Source: VRUE01 sp963703175
GTDB lineage: Bacteria > Actinomycetota > Thermoleophilia > Solirubrobacterales > 70-9
DNA: 64,000 nucleotides
Assembly (NCBI GenBank): GCA_963703175.1
Contig: OY969794.1
Location: 2,046,001 to 2,110,000, forward strand
Direction: 5' to 3'
The notes below the pieces were generated by a model. The model was not told the DNA's origin. It was given only the letters and a program-made list of their open reading frames with translations, and made no database searches. The translations under genes were made by a program, and so were the position numbers. Below are positions 1 to 7,088 of this stretch, piece by piece. Position 1 is the first letter of the stretch. Every line of letters starts with the position of its first letter.

Positions 1-1200
1 GTGGCGACGGACGGCGCGCTCGAACCAGTCCACCCGCGCCGCGGACAACCCCGAAGGTCCGCGCAGAAAGCGCAGCAGGTCGCTGGCGCGGGCGCTTCCG
101 AACTCGGTCTCCAGCAGCGCGATCAGCGCTCCGCCGACAGAGCTTCCGGCCACTGGCACCTCGGCCTCCAAGGCCACGCCGATGCCGTAGGACTCAAGCA
201 CCGCGGCGAGCAACGGCCCGCGCCGCGTCGGGTCACGTACGGCGATCGCGATCGTGGTCGGATCGACGCCGCCGGCGATCAGCTGAGCTGCCTCTGCGCC
301 GATCGCCTCTGCCTCGCCGCGCTCGCCAGCTGAGCGCAAGAGGATCAGTGCCCCGTCTGCCGGGCGCCGCGTGGGCTTGGCGCTGCCGAACTCTCGCTGC
401 AGGTGGACCAACAGGGGATCGATGCCGAAGGGTTCGGGCTCTGCTGGGCCGCGGAGGACCTCGGTCTCAGTCGCGATCTTGGCCAGGTTGCTCAGCAGCG
501 TGCTGCGCGTGGCGAGGGCGGCATTGTCCTCTTCATAGGGCAGGGCAACCGTGACATCGGCGGCTGCGCTGAGTACCTCGATCAGCCGGCTCTGGTTTGG
601 GGTGAGCTCACCCGGCTCATAGATGAAGACCGGCCGGCCACGCCACGCAGCCGGCATCGCCCGCAGCGACTCGATCGCCGCCAAGGCGACGCCGTGCACA
701 TCGAGCAGGCCGAGTCGGTCTCTCACCTCGGCGTAAGCGGCGAACAGCGCAGTTAGATCACCGAGGTAGGCCGAGGACTCGAGCGTCTGCGCTCCCGAGC
801 CAAGCGATGCTGGCTCGAGGCCGGCGCTTTGCAGCTCGTCGAGCAGGCGCTCGAAGGGGATCACGAAGCCGAGCCGCGCCGATGAGCGTCGCAGTGGCCC
901 CAGGCTATTCCGCTGCGCGCTGATTCCGGCCGATACAGCTGCAAGCCGTTGGGCTGGAGTCAGCTCGTCGCCCGCGGGCGCGCCAGTGGATTGGGCCACC
1001 TCGCGGAAGAGGTCGCCGAAGGTCATCACGGAGCCGCCAAGTGCGGCGCCCGACTTACAGAGGATGCGCTCGAAGCGAAAGACGTCGTCGAGGGTCGGCA
1101 GGATGAGGACCGGATTGCGATCGAGCGCCTCGCGGAAGAGGGCCTGGATCCGGTCGGCGCGACCGGAGTTTGGGGGTCCGTGGATCAGTTTCAGCGACAT
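1..1200 (-). CDS. AddB-like helicase/PD-(D/E)XK nuclease family protein, N-terminal 400 residues (runs off window)
   Basis: The minus-strand frame is open from an ATG at 1200 to base 1 and continues outside the window, so the C-terminal part is missing. The N-terminus reads MSLKLIHGPPNSGRADRI, a P-loop-like start as in AddB-type proteins, although the usual GKT/S lysine is replaced by Arg. Around residue 315, SAGERGEAEAIGAEAAQLI followed by IAIAVRDP matches the conserved segment where AddB-like nucleases process the helicase fold. The family acts in double-strand-break end resection with an AddA-like partner; none is visible here. A nuclease domain would lie beyond the edge and cannot be confirmed. 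Confidence 0.75.
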   Translation of the reverse strand, partial: MSLKLIHGPPNSGRADRIQALFREALDRNPVLILPTLDDVFRFERILCKSGAALGGSVMTFGDLFREVAQSTGAPAGDELTPAQRLAAVSAGISAQRNSLGPLRRSSARLGFVIPFERLLDELQSAGLEPASLGSGAQTLESSAYLGDLTALFAAYAEVRDRLGLLDVHGVALAAIESLRAMPAAWRGRPVFIYEPGELTPNQSRLIEVLSAAADVTVALPYEEDNAALATRSTLLSNLAKIATETEVLRGPAEPEPFGIDPLLVHLQREFGSAKPTRRPADGALILLRSAGERGEAEAIGAEAAQLIAGGVDPTTIAIAVRDPTRRGPLLAAVLESYGIGVALEAEVPVAGSSVGGALIALLETEFGSARASDLLRFLRGPSGLSAARVDWFERAVRRH

Positions 1201-1335
1201 AGGCGGAAGCGACCCAGGATAGGTCCGCGTCCGGCTGCTCTCGAGAGGCCCGTAAGCCGCGCCAGGAAGCCGCAAATGGCGCATTTCCAGCCCCAGCTTT
1301 GACGTCTTCCGTCCCCTCTAGATTGAGCGCAGCAA

Positions 1336-1791
1336 ATGTCCCTCTGCTTCGTAGACCCAGCCGACGCAATCCGCGCGATTTCCGACTCAATCGGACGCGA
1401 GGCCCGTCGCCAGCTTCTCGGCGAGGCAGTGCGCTCCTGGGTCGATGAGATTCCCGACGACGAGCTCGAGGTTCACTACGCAAAAGCGCTCTCCGAGCTC
1501 GACGAGCACGACCTCTCGATGCTCGCCGCCTGGCACGGCTCGCTGGAGATTGGCCAGCCGGTCCCCAATCGGGACTTCCTCATGGGCGCCTTCGGCTCCC
1601 TCGGCGAGAACCGCCGCGAGGCGCTGAAGCTGGCAGCCGGCTTCCGCGGTGAGGAGGCCGTCGACGCCGGCGTCACCGAAGACGACGCTCTCGAGCTCGT
1701 CCTCGAATTGCTCTCCCAGCCGCGCCTGATGGAGCTGGCCGTAGAGGCCGTAGAGCTTTACATCTGGGACCGCGCCGGCAGCGACAACTAG
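1336..1791 (+). CDS. Hypothetical acidic helical protein
   Basis: This 151-residue ORF starts with ATG after a 135-base gap that separates it from the divergent AddB-like gene. It is acidic and leucine/glutamate rich, predicted mostly helical, with no cysteine cluster, signal peptide or membrane segment. I do not recognise the family. The opposite strand carries an overlapping ORF (1387-1887). The plus frame is preferred because its composition is that of a soluble globular protein and its codon third positions are GC-rich. It converges on the HAD hydrolase gene. Confidence 0.55.
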   Translation: MSLCFVDPADAIRAISDSIGREARRQLLGEAVRSWVDEIPDDELEVHYAKALSELDEHDLSMLAAWHGSLEIGQPVPNRDFLMGAFGSLGENRREALKLAAGFRGEEAVDAGVTEDDALELVLELLSQPRLMELAVEAVELYIWDRAGSDN

Positions 1792-1894
1792 CCACGGCGC
1801 CCATCTCGGGGTCTTCAGTCGTCTTCCTCGGGTCACGCACGTAAGTGCGCTCCCCTCGTCATCCTCCCTGCATCCCCCGACCTGCACGCCCTGG

Positions 1895-2518
1895 CTAGTT
1901 GTCCAAGGTTTGGCGAATCTCGGCGATCGCTTGCTCGTTGTTCTGGAAGTGGACGGCGGTCATGCCGGCACGTTCCGCGCCCTCGCAGTTGATCTTGACG
2001 TCGTCGACGAAGAGGCAGGACTCGGCGGGAAGGCTGATCCGATCGAGGGTGATCGCGTAGATCTTCGATTCGGGCTTACGGCAGCCGACGAAGCCGGAGT
2101 CGACGACGGTCTCGAAGATCTCATCGACCGGCAGCATCGGTCGCCACAGCGGCTCCCACTCGCGCACATTGTTGGTCAGCATCGCCATCCGGTAGCCGGC
2201 CCCCTTCAACTCGCGCATCAGCTCGATCATCGGCGGGTTCGATTCGAGCGCCTCGAAGTAGATCTCTTTGAAGCGGTGCATCTCCGGGCGGTGTCCCAGT
2301 AACGGTGCGAGGCTGTCGGTGAGCTTTTCCAGGAAGGCGACCTCGGTGATCTCGCCCCGCTCCATTTCGAACAGCGGGTTGTCGCCGTTAGCCTCGGTGG
2401 CCGCCTGCATTCCCTTGCCGAGAACCTCGGTGGTGATCCCGGTCTTATCTTGGAAGGCCATGAACGACTCCACCAGCGGCGTCGTCAGCACGCCGCCGAA
2501 GTCGGAGATCACCGCCAT
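1895..2518 (-). CDS. HAD-superfamily hydrolase
   Basis: 207 residues from the ATG at 2518. HAD motifs are in order: motif I VISDFGGVLTTP near the N-terminus, motif II AMLTNN near residue 113, the motif III lysine in CRKPESKIY, and motif IV LFVDDVKINCEGAERAG. The helical cap lies between motifs I and II, as in subclass IA enzymes. Substrate is unknown. The frame stays open upstream to 2608, but that part overlaps the preceding gene, so the internal ATG directly before the HAD motif is preferred. It follows the 131-residue hypothetical gene by 16 bases and is probably cotranscribed with it. Confidence 0.85.
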   Translation of the reverse strand: MAVISDFGGVLTTPLVESFMAFQDKTGITTEVLGKGMQAATEANGDNPLFEMERGEITEVAFLEKLTDSLAPLLGHRPEMHRFKEIYFEALESNPPMIELMRELKGAGYRMAMLTNNVREWEPLWRPMLPVDEIFETVVDSGFVGCRKPESKIYAITLDRISLPAESCLFVDDVKINCEGAERAGMTAVHFQNNEQAIAEIRQTLDN

Positions 2519-2534
2519 GATTTTCTCACCCGAC

Positions 2535-2930
2535 TCAGGCATCTTCACGCACCAGCTCGTAGTGACCGAGGCCTTCGCGCCCCTCGACTGACCAGCGAAA
2601 GAAGGCAATGTTGGAGTCGAACCCAGGCCGGCGCACCTTGGCGGCGCTGATCAGCGTCCCACCGCCGCGCAGCGGCTGTCCATCGTCACCATCGGTCCAT
2701 AGCTCCAGGGTTGCTCGTCGTTGCACACCGTCCGGTCCGTACTCGGTCGAGAGCAGCGCCTCGGAGACCTCCATCGGAGCTCCATCGGGGTCACAGATAA
2801 CTGCGGTTACTTGCTCGTCGCCGTGCTCACTCGACTCCGGTCCCCGCGCCGCACTCAGCGCCAGCAGGCCACCGTCGGAGAAGACGATCCCGATCGATCG
2901 CCGCAGCGCTTGTCCGCTCTTACTGCCCAT
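2535..2930 (-). CDS. Hypothetical protein, 131 aa
   Basis: The frame is open from 3311, but the upstream half lies antisense to the acetyltransferase gene. The ATG at 2930 gives MGSKSGQALRRS and a compact, probably beta-rich protein with acidic patches and no membrane segment. The stretch from residue 85 to the end (LRGGGTLISAAKVRRPG then FFRWSVEGREGLGHYELV) resembles a small ligand-binding or immunity-like fold, but I cannot assign a family. It is divergent from the GNAT gene (30 bases between starts) and sits upstream of the HAD gene in the same direction. Confidence 0.55.
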   Translation of the reverse strand: MGSKSGQALRRSIGIVFSDGGLLALSAARGPESSEHGDEQVTAVICDPDGAPMEVSEALLSTEYGPDGVQRRATLELWTDGDDGQPLRGGGTLISAAKVRRPGFDSNIAFFRWSVEGREGLGHYELVREDA

Positions 2931-2960
2931 CTCGCGGCAGCCTATTCTCCTTGGCCAGAA

Positions 2961-3512
2961 TTGAAGCCATTGACAGTCCGCACCGCCGATCCCGACCGTG
3001 ACGCCTCCGCCTGCGTCTCCATCTACACGCCCTTCGTCGAAACGGGTGCGACTTCGTTTGAGGAAGAACCTCCCAGCTCGGCCGAGTTCGCTGAGCTGAT
3101 CGGCGCGACGGCAGCAAGGTACCCCTGGCTCGTCGCGGAGTACGAGGGCGAGGTTGTCGGCTACGCCTACGCCTGTCCCCATCGTTCGCGGCCGGCCTAC
3201 CGCTGGGCGGTGGAGGTCTCGGTGTACGTGGCGACGGGACAGTGGCGTCGCGGCTGTGGACGGGCGCTCTATGGGGAGCTGATTGAGCGGTTGCGGGGAC
3301 AGCGCTTCCACGTCGCCTGCGCCGGGATAACCCTGCCCAACGAGGCCAGCATTGCCCTACACGAGAGCGTTGGCTTTGTCCCGGTGGGCGTCTACCGGCG
3401 GATCGGTTGGAAGGACGGCGCCTGGCGCGACGTTGGCTGGTGGCAGCTCGAGCTGGCGCCGCCAGGCGACGGGCGTCCGGCCGAGCCGCTGCCACCCGAG
3501 CCCGCCGCGTAG
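2961..3512 (+). CDS. GNAT N-acetyltransferase, phosphinothricin acetyltransferase-like
   Basis: 183 residues from a TTG at 2961 (a second TTG at 2970 is equally possible); an ATG at 2721 would overlap the divergent gene. The protein follows the Pat/MnaT pattern: VRTADPDRDASACVSIY at the start, FVETGATSFEEEPPS, EVVGYAYACPHRSRPAYRWA, the acetyl-CoA loop QWRRGCGRALYGEL, then NEASIALHESVGF. Such enzymes acetylate amino groups of phosphinothricin, methionine sulfoximine/sulfone or related amines using acetyl-CoA. The in vivo substrate is not evident. sufT follows 18 bases downstream on the same strand. Confidence 0.85.
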   Translation: MKPLTVRTADPDRDASACVSIYTPFVETGATSFEEEPPSSAEFAELIGATAARYPWLVAEYEGEVVGYAYACPHRSRPAYRWAVEVSVYVATGQWRRGCGRALYGELIERLRGQRFHVACAGITLPNEASIALHESVGFVPVGVYRRIGWKDGAWRDVGWWQLELAPPGDGRPAEPLPPEPAA

Positions 3513-3530
3513 CCCGGGTACCATTGGCCG

Positions 3531-3848
3531 ATGCCTGAGAACCAGACCGAAGTCCTGACCGAAGACGACGTGATTGAGGCACTCGAGGAGGTGATCGATC
3601 CCGAGCTGGGGCTCGACTTCGTCTCGCTCGGCCTCGTCTACGACGTCGAGATCGAGAAAGAGGACGTCTACGTCACCTTCACCCTGACGACCCCGGCCTG
3701 TCCGATCGGCCCCCAGGTCTCCGAGCAGATGAAAGAGTTCGTCGGCGATCTACCCGGTGTCAGCGCCGTACACCCAAAGATGGTCTTCGATCCCCCTTGG
3801 AGCCCGGAGATGATGACCGAGGACGCCAAGTTCGCACTCGGCTTCTAG
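3531..3848 (+). CDS. sufT: SufT/MIP18-family Fe-S assembly factor
   Basis: 105 residues, ATG start, a typical length for DUF59/MIP18 domain proteins. Conserved segments are VIDPELGLDFVSLGLVYD near residue 20, followed by TLTTPACPIGP, which carries the single conserved cysteine of the family. SufT-like proteins help mature Fe-S proteins; PaaD relatives serve phenylacetate oxygenase, but no paa genes are present. The large suf region 13 kb away supports the Fe-S role, although this copy is unlinked. A perfect inverted repeat follows the stop. Confidence 0.82.
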   Translation: MPENQTEVLTEDDVIEALEEVIDPELGLDFVSLGLVYDVEIEKEDVYVTFTLTTPACPIGPQVSEQMKEFVGDLPGVSAVHPKMVFDPPWSPEMMTEDAKFALGF

Positions 3849-3861
3849 GCTGGGATCGCGG

Positions 3862-3916
3862 GGTCATAGGGGGTCAGTTTTGTCTCCATCCCGTCCCCAC
3901 GGGTTGGCCTATGACC
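3862..3916. terminator. Inverted repeat between convergent genes, candidate bidirectional terminator
   Basis: GGTCATAGG (3862-3870) is matched perfectly by CCTATGACC (3908-3916), with a smaller CCCGT/ACGGG hairpin inside. It lies between the stop codons of sufT (plus) and the membrane protein gene (minus), the usual place for a shared terminator. There is no strong U-tract on either strand, so the function is tentative. Confidence 0.45.
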
Positions 3917-3923
3917 ACGCCCT

Positions 3924-4511
3924 TCAGACGAGCGGCACCTTTCGGTTGATCTCGTTGAGCAGGTCATTCAAGGTGAAGCGGGTCGGGTCACGCACCTCCG
4001 CCGAGTGCCCGCTCGGCGTCTCCACGTCGCGGCGGAACTCCGCGATCACCGGCTCAACCCTTTCAGCGGAGGTCAGAGCAAGCTCGTCCTCGTAATCGGG
4101 CATGTGTCGCCATATCCGGTGATACCAGCGCTCTTGTCCCTGTACGGCGACAAGATCCCGTTCCGCGTTGTGCAGTCGGTCGCGCCACAGATGGAGCGTT
4201 TGCGTCTTTGTCGCAGACCGGGCGTTGAGGTGCGACCCGTCCTCGATGTGCAAGCCCTGAGTGTTGCTGATTCTCCGTAGCTCCCGCTCCAAATCGCGGT
4301 AGGTGTCGGCCACCCAAAGTTCCACGTCTTCGTTTAGCACCCTGACGGCGTAGTCGTGGGCGCGTAGATCGCCAGGAACTGACGCGAGCCGGACGACGAG
4401 CCACGTCAGTCCAGTGAGGATCGCGCCGATTGCACCGCCCGCGAGTGCGATGAGCAGAGTTTCGCTGGTGGTTGCCCCAGGGTCGATGGTGAAGGAATTT
4501 TGGCTGGCCAG
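3924..4511 (-). CDS. Membrane-anchored hypothetical protein with no ATG/GTG/TTG before its membrane segment
   Basis: The soluble part (from GTG at 4340) is a 138-residue, charged, helical domain with DVELWVADTYRDLERELRRI and many Trp/Arg. The same frame stays open upstream to a TGA near 4610. Between about 4460 and 4380 it encodes a hydrophobic segment, ETLLIALAGGAIGAILTG continuing LTWLVVRLA, which looks like a real transmembrane anchor. No ATG, GTG or TTG lies in that extension. A CTG at 4511 has GGAG eight bases upstream and would give a 195-residue protein. The alternatives are a start at 4340 without the anchor, or a disrupted 5' end. Family unknown. Confidence 0.45.
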   Translation of the reverse strand: MASQNSFTIDPGATTSETLLIALAGGAIGAILTGLTWLVVRLASVPGDLRAHDYAVRVLNEDVELWVADTYRDLERELRRISNTQGLHIEDGSHLNARSATKTQTLHLWRDRLHNAERDLVAVQGQERWYHRIWRHMPDYEDELALTSAERVEPVIAEFRRDVETPSGHSAEVRDPTRFTLNDLLNEINRKVPLV

Positions 4512-4667
4512 CCGGTCGACTCCGTGATCCTCTGGGGGTTCGGCTCTCTGTTCTTCCCGGGATTCTGCGGTGGCCTCGCCTCGCTCGGCCTCTCCATCTA
4601 AATCTCAGGAAGAACAGGGGGAGGATCCAATGAGGTAGGCCGACGTCCCTGACCCACCGGCGATTGA

Positions 4668-4742
4668 AGCACCGCGAGGGCGAAGGTCAACCCCCTTCGG
4701 GGGTCGGGCGCAAGCACCCTTGACATTCGCCCTCGCGGTGCT
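4668..4742. ncRNA. Long nested hairpin element (possible structured RNA or strong terminator)
   Basis: A 22-base arm at 4668-4689 pairs with 4721-4742 with a single mismatch. Inside the loop is a perfect ACCCCC-TTC-GGGGGT hairpin at 4690-4704. A TTTT run follows on the plus strand (4744-4747). The element sits about 15 bases beyond the stop of the minus-strand gene at 4757. No gene on the plus strand reads into it, so it may be a small structured RNA, a transcription barrier or a REP/MITE-like unit rather than a simple terminator. Confidence 0.45.
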
Positions 4743-4756
4743 GTTTTGCGGGTAGG

Positions 4757-5002
4757 TCAGCCCCGCTGGATGACCTCGGCAGCATGAATGGCGGCGAGTG
4801 TCGGTTCGAGGACATTTCCGTTTTCCCGGACCAGGCCGAAGCGCTTGAGCGACCAGAGCGAATCATCAATTGTGTGACCCCTTGAGTCTTCAAGCGCGGT
4901 ACTCATTGCCAGATGCAACTCGTCGCGGGTCGGATGGGCGGGGTGCAGAGCGATGATCTCCATGAGGATCGCGTGTTCAAGTTGCTCGTCATCGAGTGGC
5001 AT
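4757..5002 (-). CDS. Small winged-helix-like hypothetical protein
   Basis: 81 residues, ATG start four bases after the stop of the upstream regulator, so almost certainly cotranscribed with it. The layout (helices, then TIDDSLWSLKRFGLVRENGN, which looks like a recognition helix and wing, then a C-terminal helix) suggests a small winged-helix domain. It has no catalytic motif. It may partner the adjacent ArsR-like regulator; this is inferred only from operon position. Confidence 0.6.
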   Translation of the reverse strand: MPLDDEQLEHAILMEIIALHPAHPTRDELHLAMSTALEDSRGHTIDDSLWSLKRFGLVRENGNVLEPTLAAIHAAEVIQRG

Positions 5003-5006
5003 GCCG

Positions 5007-5717
5007 CTACCGCCTCTTTGTGGCTGAGGCTTTCTTGCCGTCTTTTGGGCTTCTGGCTGATAGAAAGCTCGCCAGAAAGACCGTCGCCGCCGTTGCGTCG
5101 ATCGGCTTGCCGCCCCCCTTTGGCAGCCGTTTGCTCACATTGGCCTGTAGCTCCAAGACGGACTCTAGGAAGTCGCGCGCGAGTTGACCAAATTCCTCGA
5201 CACCCAGCGCGTCGAGGATCAGCGGAGTCCAGCTCAGCTCACCAGGGGGGCTGTCAAAGACCCCTGCCTCAATTGAGGCCGAAGCGTCCTCAAAGAACTC
5301 TTGCAGGATGCCTATCGAGATCGTCTTCCGCATGGCGGGAGAGAGGTTGTCCCAGGCATCGGGAGGGATCAGCGTTGGCACTGCCGCGCGGTAGAAGTGC
5401 TCGACGGCTCCACGGCGGGGGATTTTGTGGTCCAAGACGATCAGACGACATTCCCGCAGGACGCACACGTGGTAGCTCACCTGGCTCAGCCCTTCGTTTA
5501 GCTCCTCCGCTATCTCCTTCGGGCTGGCGATACGCTCGCAAAAGATCGCGAAGATTCGGACGCGCTCTTTCTTCGACAGCGCGAACATCTGCTGGTAGTT
5601 GACTAGTTCCCTTGAGGGCAGTTTTGGCCGTTTTTTGGCCGGTTTCTTTCCTTTTGCGACCGCCTTGTCTTTCGCCGCCTTGCTGCTTTTCTTGCCGTCT
5701 GGTTTCTTGCGCGCCAT
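5007..5717 (-). CDS. ArsR-like winged-helix transcriptional regulator with Lys/Ala-rich N-terminal tail
   Basis: 236 residues from the ATG at 5717; a TTG at 5753 would add 12 residues. The first ~35 residues are a basic Lys/Ala tail. Residues ~45-125 hold an ArsR-type winged helix (KERVRIFAIFCERIASPKEI, LSQVSYHVCVLRECRLIVL, then RRGAVEHFYRA). The C-terminal half is helical with a WDNLSPAMRK segment. It is clearly paralogous to the divergent gene at 6273: SPKE, S.HV/I..L, GA(V/I)(E/Q)HFYRA and W(D)..LS are shared. The two genes flank a 555-base intergenic region with a duplicated sequence, a plausible common operator region. Confidence 0.75.
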   Translation of the reverse strand: MARKKPDGKKSSKAAKDKAVAKGKKPAKKRPKLPSRELVNYQQMFALSKKERVRIFAIFCERIASPKEIAEELNEGLSQVSYHVCVLRECRLIVLDHKIPRRGAVEHFYRAAVPTLIPPDAWDNLSPAMRKTISIGILQEFFEDASASIEAGVFDSPPGELSWTPLILDALGVEEFGQLARDFLESVLELQANVSKRLPKGGGKPIDATAATVFLASFLSARSPKDGKKASATKRR

Positions 5718-5896
5718 TTGGGTTCGCCTTCGTCCTCTCTTTGGTACGGACAATTGAAGGCGCTCGACGTTAAGCGCTCATTCTGGTTAAACGAAGCGGC
5801 TTTTTTGGATCGGCCAATATGGTTGAGACGCTCTAAGAAATTTGGGATTCTGACGCCGGACAAGGTGCTCGAGGCCAAGACAGGGCTACCCAGGCC

Positions 5897-6134
5897 GGTC
5901 GCCCGCACGACCCTGATCAGGACCCCTTCCTGATCGAGAAGGCCGTGGTCGCGTGATCGATCTTGGAAATCGGCATTCGTTCCACACCCTTTTCGCTCTA
6001 GTTAGCGACCGGGGCCGGGCGACCGCGAACCGACTGGTCGCCCGCGCCCCGCCTCGCTAGGACCCCTTGGTGACCGAGAAGGCCGGGATCGCGTGATCGA
6101 TCTTGGAAATCAGCATTCGCTCCACCCCCTTTCG
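5897..6134. repeat. Two ~99-bp imperfect direct repeats in the intergenic region between two paralogous regulators
   Basis: Copy 1 spans about 5897-5995 and copy 2 about 6036-6134, 139-140 bases apart. Both contain GGTCGCCCGC, AGGACCCCTT, GAGAAGGCC, an identical CGCGTGATCGATCTTGGAAA block, CATTCG, and CCACCC or CCACACCC. The rest of 5718-6272 is non-coding, and the part just before the plus-strand gene is AT-rich. No ORF in this stretch looks genuine. The duplicated block lies where operators for the divergent regulators would be expected. Confidence 0.6.
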
Positions 6135-6272
6135 TTGCGATTAAACGATCTAATAATTTAGATCGATAGACCGCAGTTTTGGATTCACCAGCGAAAGCCC
6201 CGCTAACTGCTCAATATCTCGCCGACAAATCGACTAGGCTGGCGCGGTCAAACTGCGACGCATGGAGGAGTC

Positions 6273-6887
6273 GTGACCCCGCAGACCCAAAAAACCGAAG
6301 CGAGCCTCAACGAGCAGTTCTCTCTTGTGATCTCGCACGAGATCACCGTCAAAACGATGATCCTCATAGCGGATGGCGTGAAGAGTCCGAAAGAGGTTGG
6401 CGAGAGGCTAGACATCTCCACGTCCAAGGCCAGCCATCACATCAAGAAGCTAGTGCGGCTGGGCCTTGCCGAACTCGTTGAGGAACGAGAGGTCGGGGGA
6501 GCCATTCAGCACTTCTACCGAGCGGTTATCCGGCCGATTGTCGGCGATGAGGACTGGGACAAGCTGAGCATCGAGGAACGGCAGCTTTACTCGATCTGGA
6601 TCGTTCAGCTGATCCTGGCGGATGCTGCTAAGTCATTCGATGCTGAACTCTTTGATGCATTCTCCAATCGACACCTGAGCAGAGCGCCGCTGCTTGTCGA
6701 TGGGGAGGGCGTGGGGGAAGTCGCCGCGATCCAAAACAAAGCGTTACAGGACTCTTTCGAGGTGGTAGCAAAGTCCACCGAGCGGAGACTCCAAAGTGGC
6801 GAGGAGGGGATTAACCTCCTTTCTGCGATGATGTGTTTCGCGATGCCCGAGTCAGGCGACGGCCCGAAGTTACGCACGAACATGTAG
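6273..6887 (+). CDS. ArsR-like winged-helix transcriptional regulator, paralogue of the divergent gene
   Basis: 204 residues from a GTG at 6273 preceded by GGAGG. The N-terminal winged helix reads SLVISHEITVKTMILIADGV, KSPKEVGERLDISTSKASHH, then LVRLGLAELVEEREVGGAIQ ending in HFYRAVIRP. The C-terminal ~110 residues are helical, with WDKLSIEERQ matching the corresponding segment of the divergent paralogue. Unlike that paralogue it has no basic N-terminal tail. Ligand and targets are unknown. AT-rich upstream sequence and the duplicated intergenic block suggest auto- or cross-regulation. Confidence 0.8.
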   Translation: MTPQTQKTEASLNEQFSLVISHEITVKTMILIADGVKSPKEVGERLDISTSKASHHIKKLVRLGLAELVEEREVGGAIQHFYRAVIRPIVGDEDWDKLSIEERQLYSIWIVQLILADAAKSFDAELFDAFSNRHLSRAPLLVDGEGVGEVAAIQNKALQDSFEVVAKSTERRLQSGEEGINLLSAMMCFAMPESGDGPKLRTNM

Positions 6888-6943
6888 CGCGACTCGGCCG
6901 CGTTGGCGACTTGCGACTATGCGTTAACGCGGCTCGAAGTCAG

Positions 6944-7088
6944 TAGCGCTCTTCACTAAGCGAACCCTGCTTCATCCCCACCGGTATCCCCAAGGTGAGC
7001 AAAAATAGTTCCTTGCGGTAGCGCTAAGCCGACTAATAATAGCGCTAATATCCTGACTTAGTAGCGCTATTATGGGACGATTAGCGCC
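6944..7088 (+). promoter_or_regulatory. Array of TAGCGCTA operator-like palindromes in front of the Fic gene
   Basis: The 8-bp palindrome TAGCGCTA occurs at 7019-7026, 7040-7047 and 7062-7069. A TAGCGCC half-copy lies at 7082-7088, abutting the ATG. Start-to-start distances are 21, 22 and 20 bp, about two helical turns. A further TAGCGCT is at 6944. A TATTAT -10-like hexamer (7068-7073) overlaps the third site, so bound protein would cover the promoter and start codon. The Fic protein itself ends in a winged-helix-like domain and is the obvious candidate binder. Confidence 0.65.

Noticed and set aside
1836..1849. CGCAC-GTAA-GTGCG mini-hairpin between the 1336 gene and the HAD gene
   Set aside because: Only five base pairs with no U-tract; likely chance in GC-rich sequence.
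1055..1887. Minus-strand ORFs overlapping the start of the AddB-like gene and the 1336-1791 gene
   Set aside because: Arg/Pro/Ser-rich or low-complexity frames overlapping better-supported coding regions; kept only as a caveat for the 1336 gene.
2595..3311. Long N-terminal extension of the 2535-2930 gene across the GNAT gene
   Set aside because: The extension is antisense to conserved acetyltransferase motifs; the internal ATG at 2930 gives a clean divergent arrangement.
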